Shown in pieces: positions 35,533-43,818 of a DNA stretch of 64,000 bases. The number at the start of each line of letters is the position of its first letter. Positions within the stretch are counted from its first letter, which is position 1. The stretch spans positions 1-64,000 of the forward strand of contig NZ_AP022671.1 in NCBI RefSeq assembly GCF_011405515.1, in the 5' to 3' direction. The DNA comes from Nitrospira sp. KM1 (GTDB lineage: Bacteria > Nitrospirota > Nitrospiria > Nitrospirales > Nitrospiraceae). The notes under the pieces are model-generated. The model ran no database searches and was not told the DNA's origin. It saw only the letters and a list, made by a program, of their open reading frames with translations. Both the position numbers and the translations under genes were made by a program.

Positions 35533-37125
35533 ATGCACGCCGCAACCACCACATTTCCAGGTGAATCGCATTCCTCAAGTCGCCCCATTATGGTGTTTAT
35601 TGCGGGCGCACTTGCCGCGGGGCTCACCTATGCCGGCTATGAGCTATTTCTCGATTTGTCCTCAATACGAATTGGAGTGGAACTCCCCTACGTGTTGCTG
35701 GGCATTGCCCTGCTCATCGCGCTGGGCTTTGAGTTTGTGAACGGATTTCACGATACAGCCAATGCAGTCGCCACAGTCATCTATACAAACTCACTCCCAC
35801 CACAAGCGGCGGTTCTCTGGTCGGGCTTTTGGAATTTTCTCGGAGTTCTTTTCTCAAGCGGTGCCGTCGCATTTGGAATCATTGCCCTGCTGCCGGTGGA
35901 GTTGATCCTCCAAGTCGGAAGCGGCGCCGGATTTGCCATGGTGTTTTCCTTACTCATCGCCGCCATCCTATGGAACCTGGGGACCTGGTATTTGGGATTG
36001 CCAGCCTCGAGTTCACACACCTTGATCGGCTCGATTATCGGTGTTGGCTTGGCCAATCAGCTTATGCAACCTGGTAATGCCACGAGCGGAGTAGAGTGGA
36101 GCCAGGCCACCAAAATCGGCTACTCCTTGCTACTATCTCCTCTCATCGGCTTCGTATGCGCCGCACTGCTGCTGCTTGTGATGAAGGTTCTCACCAAGAA
36201 TCCGGCTTTATTTCGTGCTCCAGAGGGACAACAGCCTCCTCCGCTCTGGGTGCGCAGCTTGCTCGTATTAACTTGTACCGGGGTGAGTTTTGCCCACGGA
36301 TCCAACGACGGGCAAAAGGGCATGGGATTGATCATGCTCATCCTGATCGGAACCGTGCCGATGGCCTATGCACTAGACCGTGCCGTGCCGGCTTCCCACG
36401 TGCAGAGTTTCGTGAGTACGTCGCAGCAAGCTTCTCAGATTATGGCCGTCCGCACTTCGTCTTCTCAGCTGAAGGCCGAGCAGGATATGCATGCCAATGT
36501 GACGCGGTATGTGCAGACGGGAGAAATGGATGAAGCGTCGCTTGCCTCAATGCAAGCCTTGATGAACTCGATCGCAAATCAGGTCGCGCAATATGGTTCG
36601 TACGGGAATGTTCCGGATGACATGAGGGGCAACATTCGTAACGACATGTACCTCATGAACGAAGCGTTGCGCAAAATGGACAAGCTGAAGAATCCTGGTT
36701 TTTCCGTAGAGGAGGCACAAGTTCTCAAGCGGTATCGTCAGGCTCTGGACCAAGCGACGAAATTCATTCCCACGTGGGTAAAAATCGTCGTCGCCATTGC
36801 ACTGGGTCTGGGAACGATGGTCGCATGGAAGCGGATCGTCGTCACGGTAGGCGAGCGGATCGGGAAAGCTCATCTGACCTATGCTCAGGGTGGAGCTGCC
36901 GAGTTGGTCGCCATGACCACGATCGGGGCGGCGGATGTCTTTGGATTGCCAGTAAGTACTACGCAAGTGCTCTCTTCCGGCGTAGCAGGAACAATGGCCG
37001 CCAATAAATCAGGCCTGCGTTGGACGACTGTACGGAACATTGCTACGGCTTGGGTATTGACCCTCCCCATGTCCGTTTTGCTGGCAGGAACATTGTACTG
37101 GCTGCTCCGGCAGTTCACCGCGTAA
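35533..37125 (+). CDS. pit: PiT-family inorganic phosphate transporter
   Basis: 530 residues from the ATG at 35533, which has GGGAGG just upstream. Both PiT signature repeats are present: FVNGFHDTANAVATVIYTN in the N-terminal half and GAADVFGLPVSTTQVLSSG in the C-terminal half, with SFAHGSNDGQKGMGLIML between them. It has about ten membrane spans and would carry metal-phosphate with protons. A soluble insert of about 110 residues (from about residue 295 to 405, rich in Gln, Met and Asn, with QDMHANVTRYVQTGEM) sits between the middle spans. It is divergent from ppk. Confidence 0.95.
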   Translation: MHAATTTFPGESHSSSRPIMVFIAGALAAGLTYAGYELFLDLSSIRIGVELPYVLLGIALLIALGFEFVNGFHDTANAVATVIYTNSLPPQAAVLWSGFWNFLGVLFSSGAVAFGIIALLPVELILQVGSGAGFAMVFSLLIAAILWNLGTWYLGLPASSSHTLIGSIIGVGLANQLMQPGNATSGVEWSQATKIGYSLLLSPLIGFVCAALLLLVMKVLTKNPALFRAPEGQQPPPLWVRSLLVLTCTGVSFAHGSNDGQKGMGLIMLILIGTVPMAYALDRAVPASHVQSFVSTSQQASQIMAVRTSSSQLKAEQDMHANVTRYVQTGEMDEASLASMQALMNSIANQVAQYGSYGNVPDDMRGNIRNDMYLMNEALRKMDKLKNPGFSVEEAQVLKRYRQALDQATKFIPTWVKIVVAIALGLGTMVAWKRIVVTVGERIGKAHLTYAQGGAAELVAMTTIGAADVFGLPVSTTQVLSSGVAGTMAANKSGLRWTTVRNIATAWVLTLPMSVLLAGTLYWLLRQFTA

Positions 37126-37311
37126 TGGCTTATGATGTCCGGTTACTATAAAGACAGGAAGTTACGGAGGCGATGTGACTTGAATGTCGAAAACCAGGAG
37201 CGAGATTAAGCCTCAATAGGAGAGAGAGACGGACCGTCCTTTTGTCCAAGAGGCAACGAATTGGTCAGGTTGGCGCACGCTGGATCTAAGGAGATTGTGA
37301 CAAACCAGACA

Positions 37312-37560
37312 CTAGGATTCATCCTCTGCCCATGCTTCGAGGATTTCACCCGAATGGGCATCAACATACACTTTTACGAATCCCTCCGGAGTCAATACCT
37401 TGACTCTCCAATGCACGTCCTTTGAATTGCCCTTCAGGCTGGCATCTGTCACGACTCCTCGAATCTTCCGCTGAACCTTCTCAATGGCTTGATCAATGGG
37501 GAGGGAAGACGCCTGAGCCCGCGCGATTTTCTTTTTTCTATCCTTCACGAAGACCACCAT
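37312..37560 (-). CDS. PepSY-domain protein
   Basis: 82 residues from the ATG at 37560 (an in-frame ATG at 37590 is an alternative). The sequence SLPIDQAIEKVQRKIRG, then WRVKVLTPEGFVKVYVDAHS and GEILEAWAED, is a single PepSY domain, a small beta-alpha-beta fold found as a peptidase-inhibitory or binding module in the periplasm. PepSY proteins of this size normally begin with a signal peptide; here the start is strongly basic (VKDRKKKIARAQ) and no hydrophobic stretch is seen in frame. Either the protein is cytoplasmic or the leader has been lost. It lies in reverse orientation downstream of pit. Confidence 0.7.
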   Translation of the reverse strand: MVVFVKDRKKKIARAQASSLPIDQAIEKVQRKIRGVVTDASLKGNSKDVHWRVKVLTPEGFVKVYVDAHSGEILEAWAEDES

Positions 37561-37705
37561 TCGTTCAGTTTTCAGATTAGGCCACCGCAAGCCGTCAATG
37601 CCGCCTGTAGGCCGAAGCGCGACAAGGGTAATAGCTAAGGAGCAGTGCTGTCAAATCGGCATGTTGAGTACGCATCACGCAGACGGCCAGTTTCCACAGT
37701 GCAAA

Positions 37706-37744
37706 TTAACCCTATCGTAATTGGCCGGTAATTTAGTTGTATGG
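37706..37744 (+). promoter_or_regulatory. Four-unit Pho-box-like array
   Basis: Units TTAACC (37706), GTAATT (37717), GTAATT (37728) and the weaker GTATGG (37739) follow one another with exact 11-bp phasing on the plus strand. This is the longest array of its kind in the window. The nearest gene downstream on that strand is the 44-residue membrane protein at 37910, about 165 bp away. The surrounding 37561-37909 holds no recognised gene; a hairpin (GGGTGA and TCACCC, 37871-37886) lies just before the ribosome site of that small gene. Confidence 0.55.
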
Positions 37745-37909
37745 TTCCTCATCTATACATTTTCTATCGGCCCTGTTTCATGAAGGTATATTTTTACCGC
37801 TGAATGTCATGAGATGCAGGTCGAAGGATTGCTTTCCGACGCGTGTATGGTGAATTAACGATTGACCGCTGGGTGAGGTTTCACCCCATCGTTTGGAGGC
37901 TCGAATCCT

Positions 37910-38044
37910 ATGATAACCGAATTGCGAGGAGCGTTCTTGCTTACGGTTTCGCTCACACTCTTCGTGTGCATCCTTGCGATCCTTGCATTAAGCGCCGTGA
38001 TGCGGCCGAGCCGATGGAGTGAACGTCCCAGGCATGCAGGGTAG
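37910..38044 (+). CDS. 44-residue single-span membrane protein
   Basis: An ATG at 37910 is preceded by TTTGGAGG at a workable distance and followed by 44 codons to a TAG. The peptide is a single hydrophobic helix (FLLTVSLTLFVCILAILALS) with a basic C-terminal tail (AVMRPSRWSERPRHAG). The hydrophobic segment ending in an ALS-A-RP-type turn faintly recalls KdpF, but no kdp genes are nearby. The four-unit Pho-like array upstream and phoB next door suggest a phosphate-responsive small membrane protein. Confidence 0.55.
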   Translation: MITELRGAFLLTVSLTLFVCILAILALSAVMRPSRWSERPRHAG

Positions 38045-38117
38045 GAGCGAAAAGGAACACTTTACCTGCTGGAACGCGCTGCTCGGGATGAGTTTTGGAT
38101 GTAATCACGATTCATGG

Positions 38118-38840
38118 CTAGGTTGCATATGCAGACTCAGTGTCTCTGAACTTATAACCAAGTGACTTCACGGCTACGATCGCTTCGCACAACATGGGAA
38201 GTTTCTGTTTGAGCCGAGCGACGTGCACATCCACCGTTCGGCTAGTGCCATGGTAGTCGTAGCCCCACACGTTGTTCATCAGTATATCCCGTGTCATTAA
38301 CCGCCCCGGGTTCTTCAAGAGGTGTTCGAGGAGGCCGAACTCCTTGCTCGTCAAAGTGACTTCTCTCCCATCCACGGTGACTTCATGCCTGGAGGTATAG
38401 AGACTGAGAGAACCATACTGCAAGGGTTTAGCCTCTTGAGCGGTTGCTCTCTCGAGTCTGTGCAACACTGATTTAATGCGGGCCACGAGCGCCCTCGGAC
38501 TAAACGGCTTGGTTACATAATCATCGGCTCCCAGTTCCAGCCCCAGCACGACGTCCAACTCTTCACTTTTCGCCGTCAACATGATGATGGGAATTCTTGA
38601 GGTTTGAGGAATTAGCTGAAGTCGTTTGCACACTTCAATCCCATCGATTCCAGGAAGCATCAGGTCGAGAATGACCATGTCAGGATGACCGGATCTGGCC
38701 TGCTCAATAGCCTCTGCGCCTTCTCCCGCCGTCAACGTGCGAAAGCCTTCTTTCTCAAGATACATTTGGATGAGATCACGAATGTTCGTATCGTCTTCGA
38801 CAATCAGTATTTTCTTACTACTGGTGATGAGCATTGGCAT
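38118..38840 (-). CDS. phoB: PhoB/OmpR-family response regulator
   Basis: 240 residues. The receiver domain has the acidic pair in LIVEDD, the phospho-acceptor D59 in VILDLMLPG, the switch threonine in IIMLTAK and K111 in DDYVTKPFSP. The C-terminal winged helix includes VTLTSKEFGLLEHLLKNPG, the recognition region around GTSRTVDVHVARLKQKL, and GYKF near the end. Closest in pattern to PhoB, the activator that binds 11-bp direct repeats; the recurrent 11-bp arrays in this window are its likely targets. No histidine kinase is adjacent, so PhoR must be encoded elsewhere. Confidence 0.85.
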   Translation of the reverse strand: MPMLITSSKKILIVEDDTNIRDLIQMYLEKEGFRTLTAGEGAEAIEQARSGHPDMVILDLMLPGIDGIEVCKRLQLIPQTSRIPIIMLTAKSEELDVVLGLELGADDYVTKPFSPRALVARIKSVLHRLERATAQEAKPLQYGSLSLYTSRHEVTVDGREVTLTSKEFGLLEHLLKNPGRLMTRDILMNNVWGYDYHGTSRTVDVHVARLKQKLPMLCEAIVAVKSLGYKFRDTESAYAT

Positions 38841-38993
38841 CTCCCAGATGAAGTGAAAATAGTTCCATCACCTTATACTGTGAACACTCCAGGTTACAAA
38901 CATATGAATTCCAAGCAAATACGGAGTAACAAATGCCCCCGGAGCTATGTGCCAATACACTCCGTAGGAGCAGGTGTTTGTCAGATCGTGTTG

Positions 38994-39010
38994 TTAACAA
39001 ATTGTTAACT
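38994..39010. promoter_or_regulatory. Pho-box-like site between phoB and the porin
   Basis: TTAACA at 38994 and TTAACT at 39005 are exactly 11 bp apart, each within a palindromic GTTAAC, so the orientation is ambiguous. The site lies about 150 bp from both the porin start (39159) and the phoB start (38840). The rest of the 318-bp gap holds nothing else recognised. Confidence 0.5.
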
Positions 39011-39158
39011 CAATCGGGCGCGACGCGAGCAATGTGGTGCGACTAACAGGACTGTGATAAAGGCAGGGCGGCAAGCAGAGCGCGCCATCACGCAAGATTT
39101 GAAGCGGAATGCGCAGGGCTCCATCACAGGCGGCTCACTCCGAAAGAGGAGAATTTCT

Positions 39159-40718
39159 ATGAGCTGGTTTCAATGCACGTGTTCGACCCTGACGATGTCA
39201 TGTGTCGTGCTAAGTGTTGGCGTCTCATCATCGTTGGCCGGTTCAACCGATGTAGACAAGAAGACGTCCGATCATCCGGTCATCGCCCAAAGGGTGGCGG
39301 ATCAACCTACTCCTTCTCAGGGACCACCCCCAGCCACAGAGCTGCCACCAGGCGGAGCCAGCGTCGAAGATGTGTTGCTGCAAAAAGGCGCCATCACGAT
39401 GGACGAATGGATTCAGATCCGCGCGGAGCAAGAATACCGAGGCGCCGATCAATCCCGGCGGATCGATACGTTGGAGGAATGGAAAGGCAAGACGGAGGTT
39501 TTGCCGATTCTGCGGGACAAGGTGAATTTCGGACTCAATGCCCTGCAATTTCTGTACGGGCATATCGACGCCAAGGTGCCGGAAGGACGCAGTCAGGACA
39601 GCTTTTCCATCCGCCGCTCGGAATTGTTGTTCTGGGGCAAGATCAGTGAAACGATACCGAGATGGCACATTTTGATGGAGTTTCAAAGTATCAACTTTAC
39701 CAATAACACCCCGACCGTGGGCGCCTCGGCCCCGACGTCGGCGACCTTCTTCCGAGAAACCTATATCGACATCCGGCCGATTCAATCGTGGGCGCCCAAT
39801 CTCAACGTCTTTCGGCTCGGGATCTTCCGGATGCCCTTCGGGATCTTTACCGAGCAATCGGGCGGGTTGCGGGACGTCATCAGTTCGCCGTACCTGACCT
39901 CGGTGGGGGGCGGCGGAGGCCCGGGCCAGAATGCCCGAGGGACAGGGGGAGCGATCGAATTTATCCAGGAACGCGATTATTTCGTGGACGTTCGAGGAAA
40001 GATCGCCAATCGCCTGGAGTATGTCGCCGGGATCATGAATAACAACAATTATCAGGCGAACAGTCTGGTCAGCACCACCTCCGGCTTGGGCGGAGCCAAC
40101 CAACCCAAGGCCTTTTACACGCGGGTCCGCCTGTTCGGCAGCGATGTCTCGTTCGTGAGTTTTACGACGATTCAGGGGACCTCCAACAACGCCGGCACGC
40201 TCATCAACGGTCGTGGCAAAGGGGCCTTCGACCGGTACGGGGTGGACTTCCGCTACACGTCAAAGATCCTTCCAGGGTTCATGGTGCAGGGCGAATGGTG
40301 GCAGGGGCACGATGGGGCGAACGCGACCACGGTGGGGACTGCGGCCAACGGCGCGTGTCAAGTGACCACGGTCTGTGGCGGGTCCGGGGCGCCGGGCATG
40401 CAGCGGCGCACCTACTATGTGCTCGGGAAGTACCTGATCAGCCAAGGCCCGCTGCAGAACTTCGAGCCCACGGTCATGTGGGAGCAATTTGATCCCAATA
40501 CGAGCATGTCGAACGATCTGTATACGCGGACCATTGTGGGGCTGACCTATTACTTCGAGAACTTTCCCCCCAAGGTTCAGTCGAAGCTCCAATTCAATTA
40601 TGAATTCCGGCATCACCAGGGGCTCGGCACCGGCCCCGGTACGCCCGCCTATGATGCGAGCACCGATCCCTTCGCCAACAACGCCTTCTTCGTCCAGTTT
40701 CAAGTCCGGTTCATGTAA
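39159..40718 (+). CDS. OprP/OprO-like phosphate-selective porin
   Basis: 519 residues from the ATG at 39159, which follows AGAGGAG; the frame is open upstream to 39054 without a signal. A signal peptide (LTMSCVVLSVGVSSSLAG) is followed by a proline-rich linker and the motif SVEDVLLQKGAITMDEWIQI, then a barrel with strand patterns such as SFSIRRSELLFWGKI, FRLGIFRMPFGIFTEQSG and a final FFVQFQVRFM ending on a hydrophobic residue. The family forms trimeric anion channels, of which OprP selects phosphate. A Pho-like repeat lies upstream and phosphate genes surround it. The substrate is inferred. Confidence 0.85.
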   Translation: MSWFQCTCSTLTMSCVVLSVGVSSSLAGSTDVDKKTSDHPVIAQRVADQPTPSQGPPPATELPPGGASVEDVLLQKGAITMDEWIQIRAEQEYRGADQSRRIDTLEEWKGKTEVLPILRDKVNFGLNALQFLYGHIDAKVPEGRSQDSFSIRRSELLFWGKISETIPRWHILMEFQSINFTNNTPTVGASAPTSATFFRETYIDIRPIQSWAPNLNVFRLGIFRMPFGIFTEQSGGLRDVISSPYLTSVGGGGGPGQNARGTGGAIEFIQERDYFVDVRGKIANRLEYVAGIMNNNNYQANSLVSTTSGLGGANQPKAFYTRVRLFGSDVSFVSFTTIQGTSNNAGTLINGRGKGAFDRYGVDFRYTSKILPGFMVQGEWWQGHDGANATTVGTAANGACQVTTVCGGSGAPGMQRRTYYVLGKYLISQGPLQNFEPTVMWEQFDPNTSMSNDLYTRTIVGLTYYFENFPPKVQSKLQFNYEFRHHQGLGTGPGTPAYDASTDPFANNAFFVQFQVRFM

Positions 40719-40803
40719 GCAGGGAGGACGCCTGCATCTATAACGAACCGTTCGGAAATTTCTCATTGCATTGGAAACCGATTCGGGAGTAAGGAGGACA
40801 CTT

Positions 40804-41340
40804 ATGAAGCGCATCGTGGCGGTGGTGGCGCTGATTGGCTGCCTGGGAGTGACCGCGTGTTCGCCGACGACCGTGTTTGCTCCGGACGTGCTGGCCGGCG
40901 TCGATCCGAATTTTGATTTTTCCCGCTGGCGCGCCTTGCCTAATCAAACCGTGGACAAGAAAGTGCAGTTGGGGGGGCGGATCCTCCAGGCCGATCGGAG
41001 GGACGGCACCGTCACGCTGGTGCTGATGCAATTGCCCATCGTCGAGCACCCCGCCTTCGGGCCCAAGGATACCGGCAAACGCAGCGGCGAATTTGCCGTC
41101 ACGTTCAACGGGACGATCGAGCGGCCCTTTCTTCAGCCCGGCAACCGCGTGCTGCTCGTGGGGACGACGCAACGCGCCCAAATCGTGTCGGTGGATGACA
41201 CCCCGCGCAGCTTTCCGACCGTGGCGGCGAAGTGCCTGCATATCTGGAATACGGGGGGGCGGGAAATTTCGGATTTTCCCTCGTATGGAGCGGGCTACGA
41301 GACGTTGGAGGAAGACACGTTCTGCGCCGCTCACCAGTAA
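40804..41340 (+). CDS. Slp-family outer-membrane lipoprotein
   Basis: 178 residues; AGGAGG lies just before the ATG at 40804. The lipoprotein signal peptide ends LGVTAC, so Cys19 is acylated. The mature part has VDPNFDFSRWRALPNQTVDKK, then VQLGGRILQADRRDGTVTL, which matches the start of the Slp (starvation lipoprotein) family, and a later NRVLLVGTTQRAQIVS. Slp proteins are outer-membrane lipoproteins induced in stationary phase or starvation; their activity is unknown. It follows the porin by 86 bp and is probably co-transcribed with it. Confidence 0.85.
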   Translation: MKRIVAVVALIGCLGVTACSPTTVFAPDVLAGVDPNFDFSRWRALPNQTVDKKVQLGGRILQADRRDGTVTLVLMQLPIVEHPAFGPKDTGKRSGEFAVTFNGTIERPFLQPGNRVLLVGTTQRAQIVSVDDTPRSFPTVAAKCLHIWNTGGREISDFPSYGAGYETLEEDTFCAAHQ

Positions 41341-41411
41341 CGGGCTCAAGCCCTGGATTGCTCTCGTGCGCCAAGCTCCGCTGGGAGGGGTTGCGGTCGG
41401 CTTGGCGCAGC

Positions 41412-41717
41412 GTGGGGCGCCCCGTCTGCATCGGGCTCCTCGTGATACTGCTGAACGCCTGTGGGCACGAGGCGTCCATGACCCGTGAGACAGATACCGG
41501 CGGAGTTGTCACCTTCCCCATCCTGTCGGAAGGGGATATCCTGTCATCGGCCGGCCGCCGCGATGCGCTTCGCTTGATAGAAGCCAAATGCCCGGGCGGC
41601 TCGCGCATTCTCAAAGAAGGTGAAATTCCGAAAGTCAGCGAGGCCGCAGATCGTAACTGGCGAGGACAGATGGGAAGCGATCGCGTGTGGGGTATTCAGT
41701 TTACGTGCGGACGATGA
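41412..41717 (+). CDS. Small lipoprotein of unknown function
   Basis: 101 residues if started at the GTG at 41412, giving a compact lipoprotein signal (GRPVCIGLLVILLNAC) with the lipobox LLNAC. A TTG at 41391 directly abuts a GGGAGGGG and is an alternative. The mature region contains CPGGSRILKEGEIPKVSEAA and a C-terminal VWGIQFTCGR, with two cysteines that may form a disulfide. Function unknown. It lies between two other lipoprotein genes, and the next start is 11 bp away. Confidence 0.65.
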   Translation: MGRPVCIGLLVILLNACGHEASMTRETDTGGVVTFPILSEGDILSSAGRRDALRLIEAKCPGGSRILKEGEIPKVSEAADRNWRGQMGSDRVWGIQFTCGR

Positions 41718-41727
41718 AGGAGCTGTC

Positions 41728-42642
41728 GTGAGAGTGAATATGCAATGGTCTGTCTGCCACGGTGCGTTGTGCGGTGTCCTCTGCATGCTATCGGCTTGCG
41801 CCGGCTTTACCAATCAACGGCTCGTCTACGATCACGACAGCATCCAGATCGGAGTCGAAGCGGATCCGTCCGTCTCTCATGCCAAATCGGAAACACACAA
41901 CGCACACCCGGCGACATTGACTGAATCGGATGTCCGTTCGATCTTGCAAGTCGTTGAGGTGAGCGGATGGAGCGGAACTCTTGCCGGAATCTTCGGATCT
42001 CCACCTCCAGTGCGCCTGTTCACCCAGGAGCAACTCACGAAGTATGCTCAGTACATTTCGGACTCGTTTAAGCAGGCTGGGCCGACCGACCGTGTCTTCT
42101 TTTCATTCCCGAAACCCGGGGTGACTTACAGTGAAGATCGCACAGTCGGAGCGCTGTTTCTCCGCGGACGATATCTGCACGTGGTCGTCACTGATCATTC
42201 GTCTGTCGTCCAAGCTGATCCGGGTGGTGGCGAGCCAAAGGACATCCGGGATACGAAAGGTATGAAACTGTGGGTTGCAAAACCAGCCAAAGAAGCGGTT
42301 GTGCCTGATGCCGAAGAGCCCCAATGGGCTCCCTTTGAGACCGTGCATATCTCGTTAAATGTGAATGAGACGCTTGCTCTTCGTTCCCCCAAGCCTCCAA
42401 TTCCGGTTCCAGCGGTCGCGGGTTCTCAGGCTATTCCTCCCGCGACGACGGCGGGTCCTACCAAACAGGATTTGCAGAACCAGGTTCGTGAGTTGACCAA
42501 TAGCAACCTTGAATTGCGCGAGCGCTTGGATGAACAATCCAAACAGATGAAAGATTTGACGGAGGAAATGAATCGACTCCGCCTTGAAGTTGAGCAGAAA
42601 AAACCGGCTAAGCAGAGTCCGCGGAAAACTCCATCTCCTTAG
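41728..42642 (+). CDS. Lipoprotein with C-terminal coiled coil
   Basis: 304 residues from the GTG at 41728, five bases after AAGGAG; an ATG four codons later is the alternative. A lipoprotein signal ends LCMLSAC. The middle part (DVRSILQVVEVSGWSGTLAG, RVFFSFPKPGVTYSEDRTVG, GRYLHVVVTDHSSVVQ) is mixed and unrecognised. A proline/alanine-rich linker leads into a C-terminal heptad-like helix (LQNQVRELTNSNLELRERLD and KDLTEEMNRLRLEVEQK) that probably trimerises or reaches toward the cell wall. It is the last gene of the porin-lipoprotein string, and its stop codon lies within a terminator-like hairpin. Confidence 0.75.
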   Translation: MRVNMQWSVCHGALCGVLCMLSACAGFTNQRLVYDHDSIQIGVEADPSVSHAKSETHNAHPATLTESDVRSILQVVEVSGWSGTLAGIFGSPPPVRLFTQEQLTKYAQYISDSFKQAGPTDRVFFSFPKPGVTYSEDRTVGALFLRGRYLHVVVTDHSSVVQADPGGGEPKDIRDTKGMKLWVAKPAKEAVVPDAEEPQWAPFETVHISLNVNETLALRSPKPPIPVPAVAGSQAIPPATTAGPTKQDLQNQVRELTNSNLELRERLDEQSKQMKDLTEEMNRLRLEVEQKKPAKQSPRKTPSP

Positions 42643-42650
42643 CCGGTTCT
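42597..42650 (-). terminator. Terminator-like hairpin at a convergent gene end
   Basis: An 11-bp perfect inverted repeat: AACCGGCTAAG at 42602-42612 and CTTAGCCGGTT at 42638-42648, with a 25-base loop. Read on the minus strand the second arm is followed by a run of seven T, as expected of an intrinsic terminator for the PstS-like gene that ends at 42658. The stop codon of the convergent lipoprotein gene (42640-42642) lies inside one arm. The long loop lowers confidence. Confidence 0.5.
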
Positions 42651-42657
42651 TGTCCTG

Positions 42658-43749
42658 CTATCGCATCAGAGGAGCTGCTTCGGGTGACCCGCCCAAGGCA
42701 ACGGCATTTTTCTGCACTTGATTGAGCGGCAACGGGAAAAACCCTGCCTTGATCACTGCTTCCTGGCCTTCATGGCTCATGATATACGCCAAGAATTCTT
42801 GTGCGGCGGGGGGCAAAGGGGCCTTGGGAGATTTGTTGACGTACAGGTAGAGGACTCGACGAAGAGGATAGGTCTGATCCGCAACAGTGGCAGATGAGGG
42901 CGGCACGAAAGGCATTCCTGCCGTTTCCGCCAGAGGCACAGCGCGAACCATCGAACCCTGCAGACCCAACCCACTGTATCCCACTCCCAGTTGGTCTCGA
43001 CTGAGGCTCAGAATGACGGAAGCCGCTCCAGGATTTTCGTGCAAGGATGGAACAAATTCGCCTCCCCCCAGCCCGTGGTCTTTAAAGAATGATCTGGTAC
43101 CGGATTTCCGATCTCGCCCATAGAGCTGGATAGGAGCGTTGTTCCATGTGTCTGGAAGTTCGAGTTGACCCCACTGAGTGATCGCTGTCTTATGTCCTCG
43201 CAGGCGGGTCGTTGAAAACATGGCATCCACTTGTTCCAACGTGAGGCCAGCAATCGGATTATCTTTGTGTACATAGACGGCGACAGCATCGACGGCCACC
43301 GGTACGGCTATTGGTTCATAGCCATGCTGAGATACGAATTCTTTGATCTCCGTATCAAACAGCTCTCTCGACGTCGCCGTCAAGGTAAACTGTTTTGGTA
43401 CTTCCTCGGAGAGCATGACCTTTCCGGTCTTATGCAAAGGTGGTTGTAAAAATTCCTCGATTGCAGGATTGGACCCGAATGGCTTTACCTCGATGGTGAC
43501 ATTGGGCTGGCGACGCTGAAACTCCGTCACGAGACGGGACAGGACGGGATACATCGTGTCCGATCCCCGGATCTTAAAGGTTCCTGTTGCATGAACCTTG
43601 GGATTATATCTGGCGAGATTGGCCTCAGGGCTGACGGCGGCAAATGGGCCCCCCTGTTCAGCCTGAGCAGTCGCAGTCAAGCAGATGGCCATGCTTGCGA
43701 CGATCAGAAACAGGCCGAGACGGAACTGGTTGATGGACGATGCCAGCAT
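42658..43749 (-). CDS. Second PstS-like phosphate-binding protein
   Basis: 363 residues. A signal peptide (LFLIVASMAICLTATAQA) is followed by a periplasmic binding fold with GTFKIRGSDTMYPVLSRL near the N-terminus (the phosphate-loop position in PstS), FGSNPAIEEFL and later YGRDRKSGTRSFFKDHGLG. It belongs to the PBP-like-2/PstS superfamily but is only distantly similar to the operon PstS at 19989-21017. It has no permease genes beside it, so it may feed PstCA or act as a separate phosphate scavenger. A three-unit Pho box lies 70 bp upstream. It sits downstream of the type II secretion operon. Confidence 0.85.
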   Translation of the reverse strand: MLASSINQFRLGLFLIVASMAICLTATAQAEQGGPFAAVSPEANLARYNPKVHATGTFKIRGSDTMYPVLSRLVTEFQRRQPNVTIEVKPFGSNPAIEEFLQPPLHKTGKVMLSEEVPKQFTLTATSRELFDTEIKEFVSQHGYEPIAVPVAVDAVAVYVHKDNPIAGLTLEQVDAMFSTTRLRGHKTAITQWGQLELPDTWNNAPIQLYGRDRKSGTRSFFKDHGLGGGEFVPSLHENPGAASVILSLSRDQLGVGYSGLGLQGSMVRAVPLAETAGMPFVPPSSATVADQTYPLRRVLYLYVNKSPKAPLPPAAQEFLAYIMSHEGQEAVIKAGFFPLPLNQVQKNAVALGGSPEAAPLMR

Positions 43750-43818
43750 GGCTAGAACTCCTCCCGTTAACGGATCGACATGACATTCGATATACGTTAT
43801 CGGAAACAGATTGCAGAC

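Noticed and set aside
37910-38044. Possible KdpF
   Set aside because: The single span and basic tail are vaguely similar, but no kdpA, kdpB or kdpC is nearby and the key ending residues do not match; left as an unnamed small membrane protein.
39243-40103. A 286-codon open frame on the minus strand
   Set aside because: It is a shadow of the porin gene, which has a signal peptide, ribosome site and barrel pattern.
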